Positions 8,998 through 18,552 of a stretch of DNA of 64,000 bases are shown one piece after another; within the stretch, counting starts at the first letter, position 1; each line of letters opens with the position of its first letter. This stretch comes from JBAZUK01 sp041661445 (GTDB lineage Bacteria > Chlamydiota > Chlamydiia > Chlamydiales > SM23-39), in NCBI GenBank assembly GCA_041661445.1, contig JBAZUK010000006.1, forward strand, positions 15,284 to 79,283, given 5' to 3'. Both the position numbers and the translations under genes were made by a program. The notes below the pieces were generated by a model that did no database searches, was not told the origin of the DNA, and was given only the letters and a program-made list of their open reading frames with translations.

Positions 8998-9689
8998 AAA
9001 ACTTTTTCTACATCCTGCAGAGTAACTTGTTTAAAGTAGCCGTATGGGATAGATCCAAGCATCAAATTGCCGATTCTGATTCTTGTAAGTTCTATAAGAT
9101 TTAGGTTGGCTTTTTGTATAAAGGTTTTTACTTCGCGTTTTTTTCCCTCTTTTACAATTATTTTTAGAGTTCCTCTTCTGATCTTTAAGACTTTTATCGG
9201 TTTTACAAATCTGTTTTCAACAAAGGCGCCTTTAGAAATTATTTTAAGATGTTCTTCTGAAATATTCTCTTTTACCTTTGCAAGATATTCTTTTTGCAGA
9301 TCAGCAGACGGATGGATAACCTTGTTTGCAAAATCTCCATCGTTTGTTACCAGTAAAAGACCTGTTGTGTCTTTATCTAAGCGGCCTACTGTAAATAATT
9401 TACAGGAATAGTTTTTAAAAAGATCTATTACTAAGTTTTCTTTTATTTTTCTTGTATTCGAACAGATAAATCCTTTGGGTTTATTTAAGATAAAATAATA
9501 TTTTTTTTCTTCAGAGATCACCTTGTTGTTAATTTTAACAACATCTTTATCTGAATCTATAATCGTTTGAGGTAAATTAACCTTTTTTCCATTAACAGTT
9601 ATTAGATTAGAAGCTATGAGGTCTTCAGCCTTTCTTCTTGAGGCTATACCGCATTCTGATAAAAATTTATTTAATCTTTTTAAAGTCAT
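8994..9689 (-). CDS. Pseudouridine synthase, RsuA/RluB/E/F family
   Basis: The 231-residue enzyme has an N-terminal S4 RNA-binding domain (LNKFLSECGIASRRKAEDLI, residues 6-25) followed by the RsuA-type catalytic domain. Asp105 in GRLDKDTTGLL is the expected catalytic aspartate. The family isomerises specific uridines in 16S or 23S rRNA. It converges with the PnuC-like gene with a four-base overlap of ends. In Chlamydia a gene of this family is adjacent to gpmA, as here. The exact rRNA target cannot be read from sequence. Confidence 0.9.
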   Translation of the reverse strand: MTLKRLNKFLSECGIASRRKAEDLIASNLITVNGKKVNLPQTIIDSDKDVVKINNKVISEEKKYYFILNKPKGFICSNTRKIKENLVIDLFKNYSCKLFTVGRLDKDTTGLLLVTNDGDFANKVIHPSADLQKEYLAKVKENISEEHLKIISKGAFVENRFVKPIKVLKIRRGTLKIIVKEGKKREVKTFIQKANLNLIELTRIRIGNLMLGSIPYGYFKQVTLQDVEKVF

Positions 9690-10052
9690 ATATTTAAATC
9701 TTAGATATTTTCATAAAAATTATACTCTAAAGCAAAGATAGATTCAATATGAGCTTTTTATTTGGCTATTTCTTTGGAAAATTATTGAATTATTATTTTT
9801 TAATGAATCTTCTGTTTAATTATTTTTTAATAAGATCTCTTTTGGATATATATTAATTGTTTTATTTTTATGAGTGTAAAATTTTTTTTAGTAAATATTT
9901 TTTTTAGAAATTTCATATTTTTGGCTATTAAAGAAAATATGTTTTGTAAAATTTTTTTACCAATATCGCTTAATTGATCATTTGGCGAAAAACTTCAATT
10001 TAAGATAATATTTATTTGAGTTACTGCAAATGTAAAAAAGGGGTTAAAAATT
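9690..10052. other. Non-coding AT-rich spacer between two diverging genes
   Basis: This 363-base stretch separates the pseudouridine synthase from gpmA, which point away from each other, so both promoters must lie here. It is very AT-rich with several T-runs. I see no convincing open frame, RNA gene or hairpin. GGGG appears eight bases before the gpmA start and is its ribosome binding site. Confidence 0.6.
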
Positions 10053-10730
10053 ATGTCAAAATTAATTTTAATGCGTCACGGCGAGAGCGTGTGGAATAAA
10101 AAAAATCTTTTCACAGGCTGGGTTGATGTTCCTCTTTCAGAAAAAGGAATTCAAGAAGCAATAGAAGGCGGCAAAAAGATAAAAGATATCCCTATTGATG
10201 TAATATTTATGTCTTCTCTTATAAGGGCTCAATTAACAGGATTTTTGGCAATGCAGCAGCATTCTTGCAAGAAAACTTTGGTCGTTCAGCATGATAGCGG
10301 AAAACAAAAAGAATGGGAAAAGATTTATAATGATAAAATAAAAGACGACACTATCGATGTATATTTTTCATGGCATTTAAATGAAAGGATGTATGGAGCT
10401 CTTCAAGGTAATAATAAAGATGAGATGAGACAAAAATATGGCAAGGAGCAAGTACAGATCTGGAGAAGAAGTTATGATGTTGCTCCTCCTCAAGGCGAGA
10501 GCTTGGAAATGACAGCTAATAGGACCCTGCCGTATTTTAAGGATGTGATCTTGCCTCATTTGCAAAAAAACAAAAATGTTTTCATAGCCGCTCATGGAAA
10601 TTCATTAAGGTCTATAGTTATGTATTTGGATAACCTGACCAAAGAAGAGGTAATAAATTTGGAAATTCCTACAGGAGAACCGATTCTTTATAAGTTTGAA
10701 AATAAAAAATTCGAAAAACAGAAAATTTAA
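10053..10730 (+). CDS. gpmA: 2,3-bisphosphoglycerate-dependent phosphoglycerate mutase
   Basis: This enzyme interconverts 3- and 2-phosphoglycerate in glycolysis. The 225-residue product has the histidine phosphatase signature LMRHGES with the phosphohistidine at His9, the NLFTGWVDVPLSEKG block, ERMYGALQG, and the second active-site histidine in AAHGNSLRS. Length is that of the cofactor-dependent family. A good ribosome binding site (AAAAGGGG) precedes the ATG. Its stop abuts the convergent end of the sugar transporter gene with no gap. The neighbourhood with a pseudouridine synthase and birA/rodA matches Chlamydia. Confidence 0.96.
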   Translation: MSKLILMRHGESVWNKKNLFTGWVDVPLSEKGIQEAIEGGKKIKDIPIDVIFMSSLIRAQLTGFLAMQQHSCKKTLVVQHDSGKQKEWEKIYNDKIKDDTIDVYFSWHLNERMYGALQGNNKDEMRQKYGKEQVQIWRRSYDVAPPQGESLEMTANRTLPYFKDVILPHLQKNKNVFIAAHGNSLRSIVMYLDNLTKEEVINLEIPTGEPILYKFENKKFEKQKI

Positions 10731-12056
10731 TCATTTACTGAAAAATTTTTGAATTTCCAAAAATGACTTTCCTTTCGTTTCAGGGACTTTTTTAATGACG
10801 AAAAGAAGTCCAAGGAGACCTATTGCGCCAAATAAAAAGAAAGTCGGACTTTTTCCAAAGTTATATATTAAGCTTAAAAAACTTGAGGAAACTAAATAAT
10901 TGCATATCCAGTTTGCAAGAGTTGTAATACCGACGGCCCTTCCTCTAATTTCCATAGGAAAAATTTCTGAGTTGATAAGGAAGCTGACGCCTCCAAGACC
11001 TGTGGCAAAAGAAGCAGTAAATAACATTAAAGGGATTATAATTAGATAAGATAAATTTTCTGGCGAGAATAAAAACATAATTCCTAAAGTAGTTAAAGAT
11101 ATTACCATTCCGCTTATTCCAAATATCAGAAGAGGTTTCCTGCCAACATAATCGATTAGCCAAAGGGAAACAATAGTTGCTAAAAGATTTGCAGATGTTA
11201 CAGAAATTGCTCCGAGCATGGCTATATGAGGTGAATTGAAACCGGCCATTAAAAAGATTTTAGGAGCATAATAAGTGACTATGTTAATACCGGTAACTTG
11301 TCTAAAAATATTTATTCCGATTCCAACAATAAAAGCGGCTTTTACCTGTTTTGATAACAAGTCCTTCCAGCCGATTTTTTTATGGGACTCTATTTTTTTC
11401 ACAACTTCGGTATGATTTAAATCATCGGTAATTTTTTTTAAGGCATTATAAGCTTCTTCAGTCCTGTTTCTACTGGCCAGATAACTTGGAGTTTCCGGGA
11501 TAAAGAAAAGCAGTAGGAACATTAGCAGAGCAAAAAAAAGGCCGGTTAGGAACATAAATTCCCAATTTTGCGTTTTAGAAAAAAAATAACCAAAGATATT
11601 GGATATTAAAATTCCTAAAACTAAAAACAGATGGTTTATAGAAACCAGTTTTCCCCGATATTTTGGTTTTGACAGTTCGGCAATATAAATGGGAACGACA
11701 GCAGAAAAGATTCCAACGGCAAAGCCGACCAATGCCCTAGACGTATAAAATACATACAGGTTCTTATAGGTAACAAAAGAAAAGGTTCCAATAAAAAGAG
11801 CATAAATTGCGATAAAAAATGTATTCCTTCTCCCAGTTAAATCAGCAATCGTTCCGCCAAACCAGGATCCAATTAAAGCTCCGAATATTACAGTACTTAC
11901 TAAAAAGCTTTGCTGAAAGATGGTTAGATTGAATGTTTCAGAAATAAAGATTAAAGCTCCGGAAATCGAAGCTGTATGGTAGCCGAATAAAAAACCTCCT
12001 AATGATGCAACAGAGGCATAAAATAATGAATTATAAAAATATCTTCTTGTTTTCAT
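10731..12056 (-). CDS. Sugar transporter of the major facilitator superfamily (sugar porter family)
   Basis: The 441-residue product has twelve predicted membrane segments and the sugar porter signatures: DLTGRRNTF in the first half loop, RALVGFAVGIFSAVVPIYIAE, PETPSYL, FRQVTGINIVTYYAP in segment seven, DYVGRKPLLI and the C-terminal PETKGKSFLEI. Sugar porters take up hexoses or pentoses, mostly with protons. Its ATG overlaps the stop of birA as ATGA, so it is translated from the same message as birA. It lies inside a block (gpmA, birA, rodA) that in Chlamydia, as I recall, has no such gene, so it may be a lineage-specific gain. The substrate is unknown. Confidence 0.92.
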   Translation of the reverse strand: MKTRRYFYNSLFYASVASLGGFLFGYHTASISGALIFISETFNLTIFQQSFLVSTVIFGALIGSWFGGTIADLTGRRNTFFIAIYALFIGTFSFVTYKNLYVFYTSRALVGFAVGIFSAVVPIYIAELSKPKYRGKLVSINHLFLVLGILISNIFGYFFSKTQNWEFMFLTGLFFALLMFLLLFFIPETPSYLASRNRTEEAYNALKKITDDLNHTEVVKKIESHKKIGWKDLLSKQVKAAFIVGIGINIFRQVTGINIVTYYAPKIFLMAGFNSPHIAMLGAISVTSANLLATIVSLWLIDYVGRKPLLIFGISGMVISLTTLGIMFLFSPENLSYLIIIPLMLFTASFATGLGGVSFLINSEIFPMEIRGRAVGITTLANWICNYLVSSSFLSLIYNFGKSPTFFLFGAIGLLGLLFVIKKVPETKGKSFLEIQKFFSK

Positions 12057-12784
12057 TTGTTTATTATATCGCCTGCAGCAAAAGTGATAATTTCTTTATT
12101 GTTAAGATACAGATTTAATTTTCCTTCGCAGGTAATTGAGTGCAAAACTCCTTTGTATTCATTTTTCCCATCAAAAAAAGTTATTTTATTGCCTTTATAT
12201 AAAAGCAGGTTTTCATAACTTTCATGCAGAGGAGTGAAACCGCTGGTTCTGAAAATCTCAAGATTTTTCAAAAATTTTTGTTTCAAGTCTTCAAATAACT
12301 TTTTTTTGTCCCAAATTTTATCAGTTTCAACTTTTAAAGAAGTGGCAGGCTGATCAATCTGGTTCAAAAAATTTTGATCGGGGTTGACATTGATGCCTAT
12401 CCCTAAAAAAACATCAGCCTGATCAATCTTTGTCTGAATTTCACATAATACGCCGGCTAATTTTTTATTTGACAGCATGATGTCATTGGGCCATTTAATT
12501 TTTGGATCTAAGTTGTTGTCTCTTAAAACTTCTATCAGGCTCAAAGCTAAAATATGGCCAATACTGATCAAGTGCAGGGTATTTGGTTTTAGCTGAAAAT
12601 AAAAAGTAATGTTTAAATTATCCTTATTGCATGAAATCCATTTTCGATTAAATCTTCCCTTGCCATGAGTTTGTTCATCAGCATATATTGCAGTGATTTT
12701 TGTTTTATCAAAAGACGATGCGTTTTTTTTGGCATATTCCTGGGTGGAATCGGTTTTTGGTAGAAAGATATCAACATATTTCAT
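12053..12784 (-). CDS. birA: Biotin--[acetyl-CoA carboxylase] ligase without DNA-binding domain
   Basis: The 243-residue protein carries the biotin ligase motifs HGKGRFNRKW (adenylate-binding loop) and KWPNDIMLSNKKLAGVL with the biotin-contacting lysines. It has a small C-terminal SH3-like part. The N-terminal winged helix of E. coli BirA is absent, so it should act as an enzyme only, attaching biotin to the carrier protein of acetyl-CoA carboxylase. It is adjacent to rodA in the opposite orientation, as in Chlamydia, and overlaps the sugar transporter by four bases. Confidence 0.93.
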   Translation of the reverse strand: MKYVDIFLPKTDSTQEYAKKNASSFDKTKITAIYADEQTHGKGRFNRKWISCNKDNLNITFYFQLKPNTLHLISIGHILALSLIEVLRDNNLDPKIKWPNDIMLSNKKLAGVLCEIQTKIDQADVFLGIGINVNPDQNFLNQIDQPATSLKVETDKIWDKKKLFEDLKQKFLKNLEIFRTSGFTPLHESYENLLLYKGNKITFFDGKNEYKGVLHSITCEGKLNLYLNNKEIITFAAGDIINK

Positions 12785-12853
12785 ATAAAAACTCTAATTT
12801 GTTAGATTAAATTATATTAAATAAAAATCCCTTTAGAGGCTATAATTTATTAT

Positions 12854-13978
12854 ATGTGGACCCATAAATATTTAACGAAATTAGATTTAAGACAATTCAT
12901 TTTGGTTTGTTTTCTGATGCTGATTTCTCTTTTAGTAATTTCATCGATGACATATGAAGTCGACAAGGATGTTTTTTTTACAATCTATGTTAAAAAACAA
13001 ATACAGTGGTTTTTTTTAGGCTGGGTTGTATTTTTCTTTTTTGCCGGCTTTGATTACAGGAAATTTTATCAGATAACCTGGCTGCTATATTTTTTTATGA
13101 TTCTTATCTTATTGGGGTTATATTTTGCTGCGCCTATTCAAAGCGTTCACAGATGGTATAGGCTGCCTTTGGTCGGAATGAATATTCAGCCTTCCGAATA
13201 TGCTAAGTTAATAGTTGTATTTACTTTGGGATGGTTTTTAGAAAAACAGAAATCGCATCTAGATAAAATTAGTTCAATTTTCCAATTAGCCGTTATTGTT
13301 GGAATTCCATTTTTTTTAATTTTAAAACAGCCTGATCTTGGGACCGCTTTGGTTTTATATCCGATCACATTAATAATGTGCTATTTTGGCAATTTCAATA
13401 AAAAAATATTATATTTCATGTCTTTTTTGGGAATAATAATGCTGATTTTTGTGGCTTTGATGTTTACTAATGTGCTTTCTCATGAGAAAATGAAACCCTT
13501 TTTTACAACTTTTTTACGAGAATATCAATACGAAAGACTGAATCCTGATACATATCATCAAAAAGCAGCGCAAAGCGCTATTTCGATAGGTGGCTTTTTA
13601 GGTGCTGGCTGGAAAAAAAGCGAATTTGCAGCTCAAAAATGGCTGCCGGCTGCGCATACCGATTCTGTTTTTGCATCGTTTGCAGAAGAATTTGGGGTGA
13701 TTGGATCAATTTTTCTTTTATTTATTTTTTACATTTTGGTACATATTAGTTTTCAGATGGTATCTTATGCAAAAGATTATTATGGCAGACTTCTTGCATC
13801 AGGTATTGCGGTTTATTTAGCGATGCATATTATAGTTAATATAGCAATGATGTGCGGTTTTTTACCGATTTCTGGAGTGCCACTCGTTTTAATTACCTAT
13901 GGAGGAAATTCCATCTTGACAACTATGGCAGCTCTTGGAATATTACAAAGTATCTATAGCAGGAGATTCATGTTTTGA
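12854..13978 (+). CDS. rodA: Rod-shape peptidoglycan glycosyltransferase RodA (SEDS family)
   Basis: The 374-residue membrane protein has the SEDS plan of ten segments. Signature stretches include IQPSEYAKL, KQPDLGTALV, the long periplasmic loop with YHQKAAQSAISIGGFLGAG, and TDSVFASFAEEFG. These proteins polymerise lipid II together with a class B penicillin-binding protein at the inner membrane. The ATG at 12854 follows a TATAATTTATTATATG run, so the transcript may have a very short leader. The stop overlaps a TTG start of the next gene. Confidence 0.93.
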   Translation: MWTHKYLTKLDLRQFILVCFLMLISLLVISSMTYEVDKDVFFTIYVKKQIQWFFLGWVVFFFFAGFDYRKFYQITWLLYFFMILILLGLYFAAPIQSVHRWYRLPLVGMNIQPSEYAKLIVVFTLGWFLEKQKSHLDKISSIFQLAVIVGIPFFLILKQPDLGTALVLYPITLIMCYFGNFNKKILYFMSFLGIIMLIFVALMFTNVLSHEKMKPFFTTFLREYQYERLNPDTYHQKAAQSAISIGGFLGAGWKKSEFAAQKWLPAAHTDSVFASFAEEFGVIGSIFLLFIFYILVHISFQMVSYAKDYYGRLLASGIAVYLAMHIIVNIAMMCGFLPISGVPLVLITYGGNSILTTMAALGILQSIYSRRFMF

Positions 13979-14418
13979 AACATAATTTTATATTTCATCC
14001 TAAACCTTGGATAGGGGAAGGAATTATTACGTTGAATATGGTTGAAGAAAAATTAAATTTCTTTACCAAATGGTCTATTTCAGAAGGAGATTTTACCGGT
14101 AAAATTCAATCTGTTCAGGAGCTCCAAATAAATGGAATTTCTGAGAGTATGCGAAATGAGCTTACTTTTTTTGATTTTACCGAGAATAAATTTTCGGTTG
14201 AAATGGAAAATTTAAATGTTGGAAAAGTAATTGGAACAGGTGTTTTCAATGATAAAATGATCGCTTGGGAATTTAGGGACAATGATCTTAATTTCGAAGG
14301 ATTTGAAACTTATTATTTAAAAGATGATGGAACTTATTCTGTTCATGCAGAATATGTTACTTCTGATCAATTTAGAACACAAATCGATGGCAAACTATGG
14401 CAGCCGCTGCAACAATAA
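13975..14418 (+). CDS. Hypothetical beta-rich protein, 147 residues
   Basis: I do not recognise a named family. The TTG start at 13975 overlaps the rodA stop and has AGGAG nine bases upstream, so it is coupled to rodA. The product has no signal peptide or membrane segment. It alternates short hydrophobic strands with charged turns, as in a small beta-barrel (for example WIGEGIITLNM at the start and AWEFRDNDLNFEGFETYYL in the second half). It precedes a lipoprotein gene by eight bases, so rodA, this gene and the lipoprotein form one operon. A role linked to the envelope is only an inference from that. Confidence 0.6.
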   Translation: MKHNFIFHPKPWIGEGIITLNMVEEKLNFFTKWSISEGDFTGKIQSVQELQINGISESMRNELTFFDFTENKFSVEMENLNVGKVIGTGVFNDKMIAWEFRDNDLNFEGFETYYLKDDGTYSVHAEYVTSDQFRTQIDGKLWQPLQQ

Positions 14419-14426
14419 GGATTGTT

Positions 14427-14771
14427 ATGAAAAAAAATATTTTATGTTTTTTATTATTATTATTAATTTCCAGCTGCGCAGCAGGTGGAAAAGTTTTAAC
14501 TTCAGATAAAGTTAGCGAAGTTACTATCGGAATGAGCGTTCAGGATTTGGAAAGCAAACTTGGAAAACCATACTCTATAAAAAATTTAAGCAATGGTCAG
14601 ACTGAATATACTTATATTCAAAAAGATGATTTCGGAGATAGGGGAGTTTTGCAGGAAAGACATTATATAATTACCATAGAAAAGGGCAAAGTTGTCAATA
14701 CCGAAACTAAAATTCTCAATAGGCCGGCTTATGAAAGAAATAGTTATGAGATGCAGACAACATCCAACTAA
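14427..14771 (+). CDS. Small lipoprotein with SmpA/OmlA (BamE-like) domain
   Basis: The 114-residue product has a lipoprotein signal with the cysteine at residue 17 (LISSC). The mature part holds VTIGMSVQDLESKLGKP, which matches the opening of the SmpA/OmlA fold (a pattern of G-M-s-x-x-e-v-x-x-l-G-x-P). BamE-like lipoproteins assist outer-membrane beta-barrel assembly, but this fold also occurs in unrelated small lipoproteins. AAGG stands seven bases before the chosen ATG. It is third in the rodA transcript. A long hairpin follows the stop. Confidence 0.68.
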   Translation: MKKNILCFLLLLLISSCAAGGKVLTSDKVSEVTIGMSVQDLESKLGKPYSIKNLSNGQTEYTYIQKDDFGDRGVLQERHYIITIEKGKVVNTETKILNRPAYERNSYEMQTTSN

Positions 14772-14782
14772 TTTCTAAACAA

Positions 14783-14821
14783 TTTATATCTTTTTGCATA
14801 GTCTATGCGAAAAGATATAAA
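14783..14821 (+). terminator. Near-perfect 19-bp inverted repeat after the lipoprotein gene
   Basis: Arms 14783-14801 and 14803-14821 pair over 19 positions with one G-U-type pair and a single central base. The following bases (ATGTATTTTT) include a short T-run, so it may end the rodA transcript. Its length is unusual for a simple terminator. Confidence 0.5.
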
Positions 14822-14986
14822 TGTATTTTTCATGTTTGATAAAGTATATTATTGAACTTTTGAATGCTGTTTTCAAAATATTTCAATATTATCGATAAAT
14901 AATTCTTTCTGCAGCTTTTATTTGAATCGATTTTCGGATATTTCCGAATATTTATAAATCAGATAGAAAAAGCCTTTTGGAAAAAG

Positions 14987-15319
14987 TTATTTTTTCTTAT
15001 TTCCAATAAATACAATTCCAGATCCAAGAATGATAAAAATGCATCCTCCAATCTGTAAGTAAAGGGCGATAGTATTATAAAGATTAGCTTTTTCTGTTCC
15101 GGCTTTGATTTTTTTTTCTACAGGTCTTGCAATCTCTTTTCCGACTTCTTTTGTTACCGGATTAAGAGAAAAAAGAGCTTTTCCCTGATCAACCTGATGC
15201 TGCGCCTCAGAGATTTGTTTTCTGCCTTGCTCAACTTGGGATTTAATATAAAAAGATGAGATGAGCATCGCAACGCCCAAGATAGCTATAATTATTCCTA
15301 AAATTTTTTTTGCAAGCAT
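14987..15319 (-). CDS. Hypothetical membrane protein with two membrane segments, 110 residues
   Basis: I do not recognise this family. A hydrophobic segment spans residues about 5-24 and a second about 84-104. Between them lies a polar helix rich in Q, E and K (EQGRKQISEAQHQVDQG) that may form a coiled coil in the periplasm or cytoplasm. It ends in a basic NKKK tail. The gene stands alone between two converging units. Start is the ATG at 15319 with GGTAAAT just upstream, a weak site. Confidence 0.55.
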   Translation of the reverse strand: MLAKKILGIIIAILGVAMLISSFYIKSQVEQGRKQISEAQHQVDQGKALFSLNPVTKEVGKEIARPVEKKIKAGTEKANLYNTIALYLQIGGCIFIILGSGIVFIGNKKK

Positions 15320-15481
15320 ATTTACCTATCCAATGTTTTTTTTAGTATTATCAGTAAAATAAAAAAAAGTAAATGCCTGGATGAATAATAATGAGAAGGA
15401 TTGTTTAAAGATTGCATCTAGTGGTTAGCTGAAAATACTTAAAATCATGAAGTTAAGTGCTTCAAAATTATTATAAGGAAA

Positions 15482-15519
15482 AAAGTATTAAGCAAGGATT
15501 TAAAAATTAATCCTTGCTT
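15482..15519 (-). terminator. Intrinsic terminator after rpsJ
   Basis: Arms 15490-15500 and 15509-15519 pair perfectly over 11 bases (AAGCAAGGATT with AATCCTTGCTT). Read on the minus strand the stem is followed by AATACTTTTTT. It lies eight bases past the rpsJ stop and should end the str operon. Confidence 0.8.
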
Positions 15520-15527
15520 AAATAAAA

Positions 15528-15851
15528 TTACATTGCTGCTTTGATTTTAATATCAACGCCGGCTGCAACTGGAAGAACTTTTAATTTATCAATAGTATCA
15601 GGAGTAGGGCTCATAATATCTAAAAGTCTAATGTGAGTTCTTGATTCAAATTGCTCTCTAGACTTTCTATCAACGTGAGGGGATCTTAATACTGTAAAGA
15701 TTTCCTTTTTTGTTGGTATTGGAATAGGTCCTACAACCCTAGCACCAGTTCTTTTCGCTGTTTCAACAATATCTTGAGTTGCTCTGTCAAGTAAGCGCTG
15801 ATCGTAAGCTTTTAAGCGAATTCTAATTTTACTTTTTAGTTGTTTAGCCAT
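15528..15851 (-). CDS. rpsJ: Ribosomal protein S10
   Basis: The 107-residue product is full length for S10 and holds [16 protein letters not shown] at the start, [31 protein letters not shown] in parts, and [16 protein letters not shown] near the end. S10 is part of the small-subunit head and also serves in transcription antitermination. It is the last gene of rpsL-rpsG-fusA-rpsJ, 12 bases after fusA. The position of rpsJ behind fusA rather than at the head of the S10 operon is the arrangement known in Chlamydia. Confidence 0.97.
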   Translation of the reverse strand: MAKQLKSKIRIRLKAYDQRLLDRATQDIVETAKRTGARVVGPIPIPTKKEIFTVLRSPHVDRKSREQFESRTHIRLLDIMSPTPDTIDKLKVLPVAAGVDIKIKAAM

Positions 15852-15863
15852 AAAAATAATATC

Positions 15864-17954
15864 CTATTTTTTTGTAATTTCTTCTTGTAATTTTGCTGGA
15901 ACCTTTTCGAAATGACCAGGCTCCATTGTATATGTAGCTCTACCTGAAGATAAAGATCTAAGCTGAGTTGAATAACCAAACATTTCAGACAAAGGAACTT
16001 CTGAAGTTATAATCAATGTTTTTTTATTCATGTCTTGTCCTAGGATTTTTCCTCTTCTTCTATTTATGTCTCCAATAATATCCCCTAAATAGTCATCAGG
16101 AGTTGTTACTACTACTTTCATAATAGGTTCAAGTATTACAGGAGAAGAAACTCTTGCAGCTTCTCTTATGGCCATGGATGCACAGATCTTAAATGCCATC
16201 TCAGAAGAGTCAACTTCATGGTAAGAACCAAATACGATTGATACTTTCATATCAACTAAGCTATATCCGGCTAAAACTCCTGTTGCGATTCCTTCCTGAA
16301 TTCCTTTTATAGTTGGAGCTATATATTCTTTAGGAATAGAACCACCCACAACTTTATTAATTATTTCATTTCCTTTGCCGGGTTCATTAGGCTCAACTTC
16401 CAATACGACGTGAGCATATTGACCTCTACCACCGGATTGTTTAACGAATTTATTTTCAGCTTTTCCAGGTTTTGTAATAGTTTCTTTATATGAAACTTCA
16501 GGTTTTCCAACATTTGCTTCAACTTTAAATTCTCTGAACATCCTGTCTCTGATAATATCAAGGTGCAGCTCGCCCATACCAGCGATAATAGTTTGTCCTG
16601 TATCTTCATTTGTTCTAACTCTAAATGTTGGATCTTCAGCTGACAACGAAGATAAAGCTAAAGATAATTTTTCTCTATCAGCTTTAGACTTAGGTTCTAT
16701 TGACATAGTGATAACAGGCTCAGGGAAATTCATTTTTTCTAATAATAAAGGATTGTTTTCAGAGCAAAGGGTGTCACCGGTTGTTGTGTTTTTTAATCCG
16801 ATGCAAGCAGCAATATCACCAGTAAAAAAGGCATCTCTGTCTTCTCTTTGGTTGGCATGCATAGCTAAAAGTCTTGAAACTCTTTCTTTGTTGTCTTTTG
16901 TAGTATTTATTAAGGTTGACCCTTTTTCTAAAGTACCGCTATAAATCCTTATGAATGTAAGTTTTCCAACATATGGGTCTGTAACAATTTTAAATGCTAA
17001 AGCCGACAATGGGGATTCATCAGAAGGAACGATAGTCATCGGGCTATCATTTTCTAAGTTTATTCCTTTTATTAAGCCTCTGTCCAATGGGGACGGCATC
17101 CAATTAACAATCGCATCAAGAATTTGCTGAACGCCTTTGTTTTTAAAGGCAGTACCGCAAAGAACAGGGTTAAGTTTATTCTCAATTACCCCTTTTCTAA
17201 TTGCCTGATGGATTTCTGCTTCTGTTATTTTTGATGGATCTTCTAAAACTTTGTTCATAAAAGATTCATTTTTTTCATCAATTGTAGCAAGTTCTTCAAG
17301 AAGACGTGCTCTCATTTTTTCGCAGGTTTCTTTTAGATCATCAGGAATCGGCTGGACTTCAAATTCTGCTCCAAGATCTTCTACGTGGAAGATATACGCT
17401 TTCATTGTAATTAGATCGACCATACCCTTGAAGTTGGCTTCAGCTCCGATCGGACAATGAACTGCAACTGCATTAGCCCCTAATTTTTCTCTTATAGATT
17501 CTAAGGCTGAAAAGAAATCGGCTCCGGTTCTGTCCATTTTATTGATAAAGGCAACTGTTGGAACTCCATATGTATGTGCTTGACGCCAAACAGTTTCAGA
17601 CTGAGGCTGTACACCAGCTACTCCGCAAAATACAGCGACGGCTCCATCTAAAACCCTTAAAGATCTTTCAACTTCAATTGTGAAATCTACGTGTCCAGGA
17701 GTGTCGATAATATTAATTTTGCATCCTTTCCAAAAAACTGTTGTTGAAGCAGATGTGATAGTAATACCTCTTTCCTTTTCCTGTTCCATGAAGTCCATTG
17801 TTGCTGCGCCTTCATGCACTTCGCCAATCTTATGAAGTTTTCCGGAATAATAAAGTATTCGTTCTGTTGTTGTAGTTTTTCCAGCATCAATGTGGGCCAT
17901 AATGCCGACATTGCGTACGTTCTGTAATTTTTCTTGATCGGGTCTTTTAGCCAT
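15864..17954 (-). CDS. fusA: Elongation factor G
   Basis: The 696-residue GTPase drives translocation on the ribosome. GTP-binding motifs are [12 protein letters not shown] (P-loop), DTPGHVDF and [10 protein letters not shown]. Domain II, III (MGELHLDI), IV (GGRGQYAHV) and V ([13 protein letters not shown]) follow in normal order and length. It is the third gene of the str operon, 20 bases after rpsG. Nothing unusual is seen. Confidence 0.98.
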   Translation of the reverse strand: MAKRPDQEKLQNVRNVGIMAHIDAGKTTTTERILYYSGKLHKIGEVHEGAATMDFMEQEKERGITITSASTTVFWKGCKINIIDTPGHVDFTIEVERSLRVLDGAVAVFCGVAGVQPQSETVWRQAHTYGVPTVAFINKMDRTGADFFSALESIREKLGANAVAVHCPIGAEANFKGMVDLITMKAYIFHVEDLGAEFEVQPIPDDLKETCEKMRARLLEELATIDEKNESFMNKVLEDPSKITEAEIHQAIRKGVIENKLNPVLCGTAFKNKGVQQILDAIVNWMPSPLDRGLIKGINLENDSPMTIVPSDESPLSALAFKIVTDPYVGKLTFIRIYSGTLEKGSTLINTTKDNKERVSRLLAMHANQREDRDAFFTGDIAACIGLKNTTTGDTLCSENNPLLLEKMNFPEPVITMSIEPKSKADREKLSLALSSLSAEDPTFRVRTNEDTGQTIIAGMGELHLDIIRDRMFREFKVEANVGKPEVSYKETITKPGKAENKFVKQSGGRGQYAHVVLEVEPNEPGKGNEIINKVVGGSIPKEYIAPTIKGIQEGIATGVLAGYSLVDMKVSIVFGSYHEVDSSEMAFKICASMAIREAARVSSPVILEPIMKVVVTTPDDYLGDIIGDINRRRGKILGQDMNKKTLIITSEVPLSEMFGYSTQLRSLSSGRATYTMEPGHFEKVPAKLQEEITKK

Positions 17955-17974
17955 CTTTTTCTACCTTTTATTTA

Positions 17975-18445
17975 TTACCATTTATAGTGAGCGAAAGCTT
18001 TGTTTGCTTCTGCCATTTTATGCGTATCATCTTTTTTCTTGATTGTAGAGCCTTGATTATTAAAGCAATCAGATAGCTCGATTATCAATCCGTCGGTCAT
18101 GTTTTTTCCAACTTTTGTTCGTGCGTTTGTTATAATCCATTTCATTGCCATTGCATTTCTTCTGTCCGGTGCGATCTCAATAGGCACTTGATATGTTGCT
18201 CCGCCAATTCTTCTAGATTTTATCTCTAATGAAGGTTTTGCGTTTTCTAAAGCTTTTTCAAATGCATCTAAAGGGTCATTTGAATTTACTTTTTTTGCAA
18301 GTCCTTCTATTGCCTGATAAACTATTTTTGTAGCAGTTGATTTTTTTCCATCAAGCATTACTTTATTAATAAATTTTGAAACAGTAATACTGTTGTATAC
18401 TTGATCCGGTAAAAGCTTTCTCTTCTCAGCTTGGCGACGTCTCAT
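17975..18445 (-). CDS. rpsG: Ribosomal protein S7
   Basis: The 156-residue product has the S7 signature region (VSKFINKVMLDGKKSTA) and IGGATYQVPIEI, ending in AFAHYKW as many S7 proteins do. S7 nucleates assembly of the small-subunit head. It lies second in the str operon between rpsL and fusA. Confidence 0.97.
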   Translation of the reverse strand: MRRRQAEKRKLLPDQVYNSITVSKFINKVMLDGKKSTATKIVYQAIEGLAKKVNSNDPLDAFEKALENAKPSLEIKSRRIGGATYQVPIEIAPDRRNAMAMKWIITNARTKVGKNMTDGLIIELSDCFNNQGSTIKKKDDTHKMAEANKAFAHYKW

Positions 18446-18552
18446 TTTTTTTTCCTTATTTTTTTATAATTTTTCTTCACTCGGTATTTTTTTAATACCA
18501 ACCCAGCTTAATTTTAGCGGGTTAGGATAGTAATTTAGATACTATCCAGATG

